A stretch of DNA of 64,000 nt, taken from positions 2,170,001 through 2,234,000 of the forward strand of contig OY770021.1 of the NCBI GenBank assembly GCA_963669315.1, written 5' to 3'. Within the stretch, counting starts at the first letter, position 1. The number at the start of each line of letters is the position of its first letter. Below, piece after piece: positions 62,224 to 64,000 of the stretch. This DNA is from SZUA-547 sp963669315 (GTDB lineage: Bacteria > Pseudomonadota > Alphaproteobacteria > Rhodobacterales > Rhodobacteraceae). Below the pieces are notes generated by a model, which saw only the letters and a program-made list of their open reading frames with translations, did not search any database and was not told the DNA's origin. A program made the position numbers and the translations under genes.

Positions 62224-62628
62224 ATGACAGGGTCAATCTTGGCGGACATATGGTTCGTCTTCCTAGCAGTCTCTCCGTTAGTAGCGCTTGTTTTTCTGTT
62301 TCTTTGGCTCAAGCGCAAAGCTGAGCTAAAGGCGGCTCTTGAAGAGTTTAAGAAGCGAGAAGCAGACCTGACCGGAAAGTTAGAGGTCGCCGAAAGCGAA
62401 AGGCGCCAGTTGGAACAGCGGTTCTCGGAACGCCTGGACATTGAAGCGGAAGCGCGGAATGCGCGAGTAGAACGCGATCGGATCGAGACCGAAATCTCTG
62501 ACTTGCAGTCGCTCTACGAGGAAAGACGACGAGCTTACGACCGCCTACTAGAGCAAGTGGCGGCCTTCGAAGAGCAGTCCGTCCCCACGCAAATAGAAGA
62601 AGATGACGCGCCCCCAAAAGAGAACTGA
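62224..62628 (+). CDS. Hypothetical membrane-anchored coiled-coil protein
   Basis: A 134-aa protein. An N-terminal membrane helix (IWFVFLAVSPLVALVFLFLW) is followed by a long, highly charged coiled coil (KRKAELKAALEEFKKREADL to ERRRAYDRLLEQVAAF) and a short acidic tail. No family recognised. ATG 62224 is chosen over an in-frame TTG at 62206 because the helix begins soon after. It would face the cytoplasm as an inner-membrane tethered rod. Confidence 0.55.
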   Translation: MTGSILADIWFVFLAVSPLVALVFLFLWLKRKAELKAALEEFKKREADLTGKLEVAESERRQLEQRFSERLDIEAEARNARVERDRIETEISDLQSLYEERRRAYDRLLEQVAAFEEQSVPTQIEEDDAPPKEN

Positions 62629-62807
62629 GGGATAGGTAGAGCTTCGCGCGCTGCGAAGCCCTCGGGCTGCCCCTCTCCCGATTAATGGTGAAAATTGCAT
62701 CAGAACTCAGGCGCGCCTCGAAGCAACCACAAGGGCCACTGCCAATTTACGTTGACGTAATGTGATTTATCCGACTACCGCTAGCAGATCAGTTGGCGGA
62801 GGGTGAA

Positions 62808-63098
62808 TTGCGAATTGTTGTGCTCTTGATTGGATTGGTGGCGTCGTCACCTGCTGTAGCCTTGACCGGGGAGGAGGCGGAGGCGATTCTCACGAGGTAT
62901 TGCGTCTCCCAATTGGGTTTGACGCAGGATGGCTGCGAATGTTCGTCGCGGGTCTATCGGGAAGAGATGGGCGACGCCGAGTTCATAGCGACGACTGACG
63001 CGCTTAGAATAACGAATTCAGGAAATGCGCCTGTACCCGTCGATCAGGTCAAGGGCGCGCGCGCAGACAGGCGCGCTGTCATGGAGTGTGGTCGCTAG
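62808..63098 (+). CDS. Small secreted Cys-containing protein
   Basis: A 96-aa protein with a Sec signal (LRIVVLLIGLVASSPAVALT). The mature part has CVSQLGLTQDGCECSSRVYR, a CxC-containing cluster that could form disulfides or bind a metal, and ends VMECGR. GGAGGG is four bases before the TTG at 62808; an earlier TTG at 62793 is possible. No family recognised. Confidence 0.45.
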   Translation: MRIVVLLIGLVASSPAVALTGEEAEAILTRYCVSQLGLTQDGCECSSRVYREEMGDAEFIATTDALRITNSGNAPVPVDQVKGARADRRAVMECGR

Positions 63099-63371
63099 CC
63101 GCACATTAGATTTAGATCCTCACCTCGAAAACGGGTCACCCGTCTCGGCCTTCACAATAGACTGCCCAGGACGCCCGTTGCGGCAGCAAATGCGGCACCG
63201 AAAGCGCGGCGTAGCGCGTCCAGCTGCAGGCCCTCAGCGCTTCTCACGCGCCCTGTATGTCCGCACCACGGGCAGTCGCAGTAGAGATATCGTATAGGCG
63301 CAGGAGATCGGGCGGCATGGCCGCGCTGCAGCACGGCCGCAAAAGCAGGCGTCAAGGTGTGCAGGGCCACG
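63099..63371. other. Intergenic, no gene seen
   Basis: No credible gene on either strand; the frames there are short or antisense to the deaminase gene. Confidence 0.35.
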
Positions 63372-63833
63372 TTATCGGCACAGCTGCGGCGCTCCAGCGG
63401 AGTTCGCGTTTCGGCCATGGATCATCGCACCGATTCTCGCCCAATAAGCTGCTGCCTCGCACATCGGGCAAGGGCGCGAAGACGAATACATTGTCGCTCC
63501 TGACAGATCGCGGCTGGTCAATCGCCTCGTCGCATCTCGGATCGCCGACATCTCCGCATGGCCTGTTGGATCGTGGTCTTGGACAACCCGGCTCGGCGAT
63601 TGCCCGATAATGAGGCCATCGCGGACGATTATCGCGCCATACGCCTGGTCGCCCAGATCGACCGCCAGCTGGCGCATTTCGAAGGCCCTATCGATGAATG
63701 CTGCTTCACGGGGCTCCCGTGGTTGGGGGTTGGGGACTGTCGCTCTATCATTGTGGCGCGCAACCGCATCACGTCGTGTGTCGAGCCACAGAGCGGCCGA
63801 GCCGGTAGCGACCAGGAACAGTCGCCTCGGCAT
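63372..63833 (-). CDS. Cytidine/deoxycytidylate deaminase-superfamily protein with leader
   Basis: A 153-aa zinc-dependent deaminase. H92-A-E94 in TGHAEMSAIRDA and C122/C125 in SRPCPMCEAAAYWARI form the HAE...PCxxC site of the tRNA-adenosine/guanine deaminase branch. Unusually, residues 1-16 (MPRRLFLVATGSAALW) resemble an export or anchor leader, so the protein may be periplasmic or the true start may lie elsewhere. The usual C-terminal helices are short. Substrate unknown. Confidence 0.7.
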   Translation of the reverse strand: MPRRLFLVATGSAALWLDTRRDAVARHNDRATVPNPQPREPREAAFIDRAFEMRQLAVDLGDQAYGAIIVRDGLIIGQSPSRVVQDHDPTGHAEMSAIRDATRRLTSRDLSGATMYSSSRPCPMCEAAAYWARIGAMIHGRNANSAGAPQLCR

Positions 63834-64000
63834 TGATCGATTCTGCGCCTCTAAACCAGCGCTGTCTGAACTTCTACCCACGCGCACAAGCACCTCCGGA
63901 ACAGAGGATACCACGCTTCGTACATTTGATCTTGGCGCGGACGGAGAGCGGGATGGCGTCGGCGCGGGAGACGGCCTTGTTGATAGCCTGTTTGAAGGCG

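Noticed and set aside
63834..64000. A partial gene running leftward off the right window edge
   Set aside because: A short frame (FKQAINKAVSRADAIPLSVR) exists but is too short to support a call from this window.

Overview
The window is high-GC chromosomal DNA of an alphaproteobacterium, most likely near Rhodobacterales. The evidence is the tsaD-gpsA-YciI-EVE cluster divergent from hemC-hemD-mitofilin-hemY, a GlpVSTPQ-type glycerol importer with glpR-glpD, and a pxp/TRAP cluster. The genus cannot be named from the sequence alone. Layout: (1) 1-10.9 kb is core genome: a class III cyclase, a VOC protein, an ABM-like protein, a NYN/OST-HTH protein, EVE, YciI, gpsA, tsaD and the heme operon. (2) 10.95-11.27 kb holds tRNA-Thr(CGT), preceded by two tandem 124-bp units that each carry only the 5' half of this tRNA. 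(3) 11.3-33.05 kb is an integrated island bounded by the tRNA 3' half (11228-11274) and an identical 47-bp copy (33000-33046). It carries metabolic genes (fold-IV transaminase, MaoC, PPOX flavoprotein, dtd), a MarR/DUF1992 pair, a cyclase-TPR protein, a PARG-type macrodomain protein, a C-terminal J-domain protein, several decayed genes, a dispersed intergenic repeat family, and three large unusual proteins. (4) 33.17-35.2 kb is mobile debris: an integrase cut by an IS3-family element, then IS3- and IS630-type fragments. (5) 35.26-48.09 kb is again core-like: an aldo/keto reductase, the glycerol ABC transporter, glpR-glpD, 5-oxoprolinase pxpBCA, and a TRAP permease cut by another IS3-type element. 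(6) 48.1-64 kb is accessory: transposase scars, a META lipoprotein, a giant 1863-aa metallopeptidase protein with a CpXC partner, a second copy of the first IS (inverted), two sugar-metabolism genes, more IS scars, and small envelope or hypothetical proteins.

The most interesting content is a set of large proteins at 20867-22510, 27260-28384, 28430-32644 and 50884-56475, with the CpXC protein at 56499-57197. Three of them (547, 374 and 1863 aa) appear by eye to share an N-terminal domain of about 100 residues. What follows differs: two Gly/Ala-rich hydrophobic segments around a helical region (possibly pore-forming), a short helical-repeat tail, or a very long helical array ending in an anthrax-lethal-factor-like HEVGH metallopeptidase. 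The 374-aa protein is in an operon with a 1404-aa protein that has a peptidoglycan-binding domain and about twelve beta-sandwich repeats. This is the architecture of a polymorphic effector/toxin family with a common sorting domain. No secretion-machine genes are in the window, so the delivery route is unknown and function is inference.

The glycerol genes form one functional unit. GlpV binds glycerol, GlpP and GlpQ form the channel, GlpS and GlpT hydrolyse ATP, and the small DUF2160 membrane protein is a usual companion. Divergent GlpR is the likely repressor and GlpD oxidises the glycerol-3-phosphate formed. PxpABC hydrolyses 5-oxoproline, and the TRAP transporter that normally accompanies it here survives only as a C-terminal stub.
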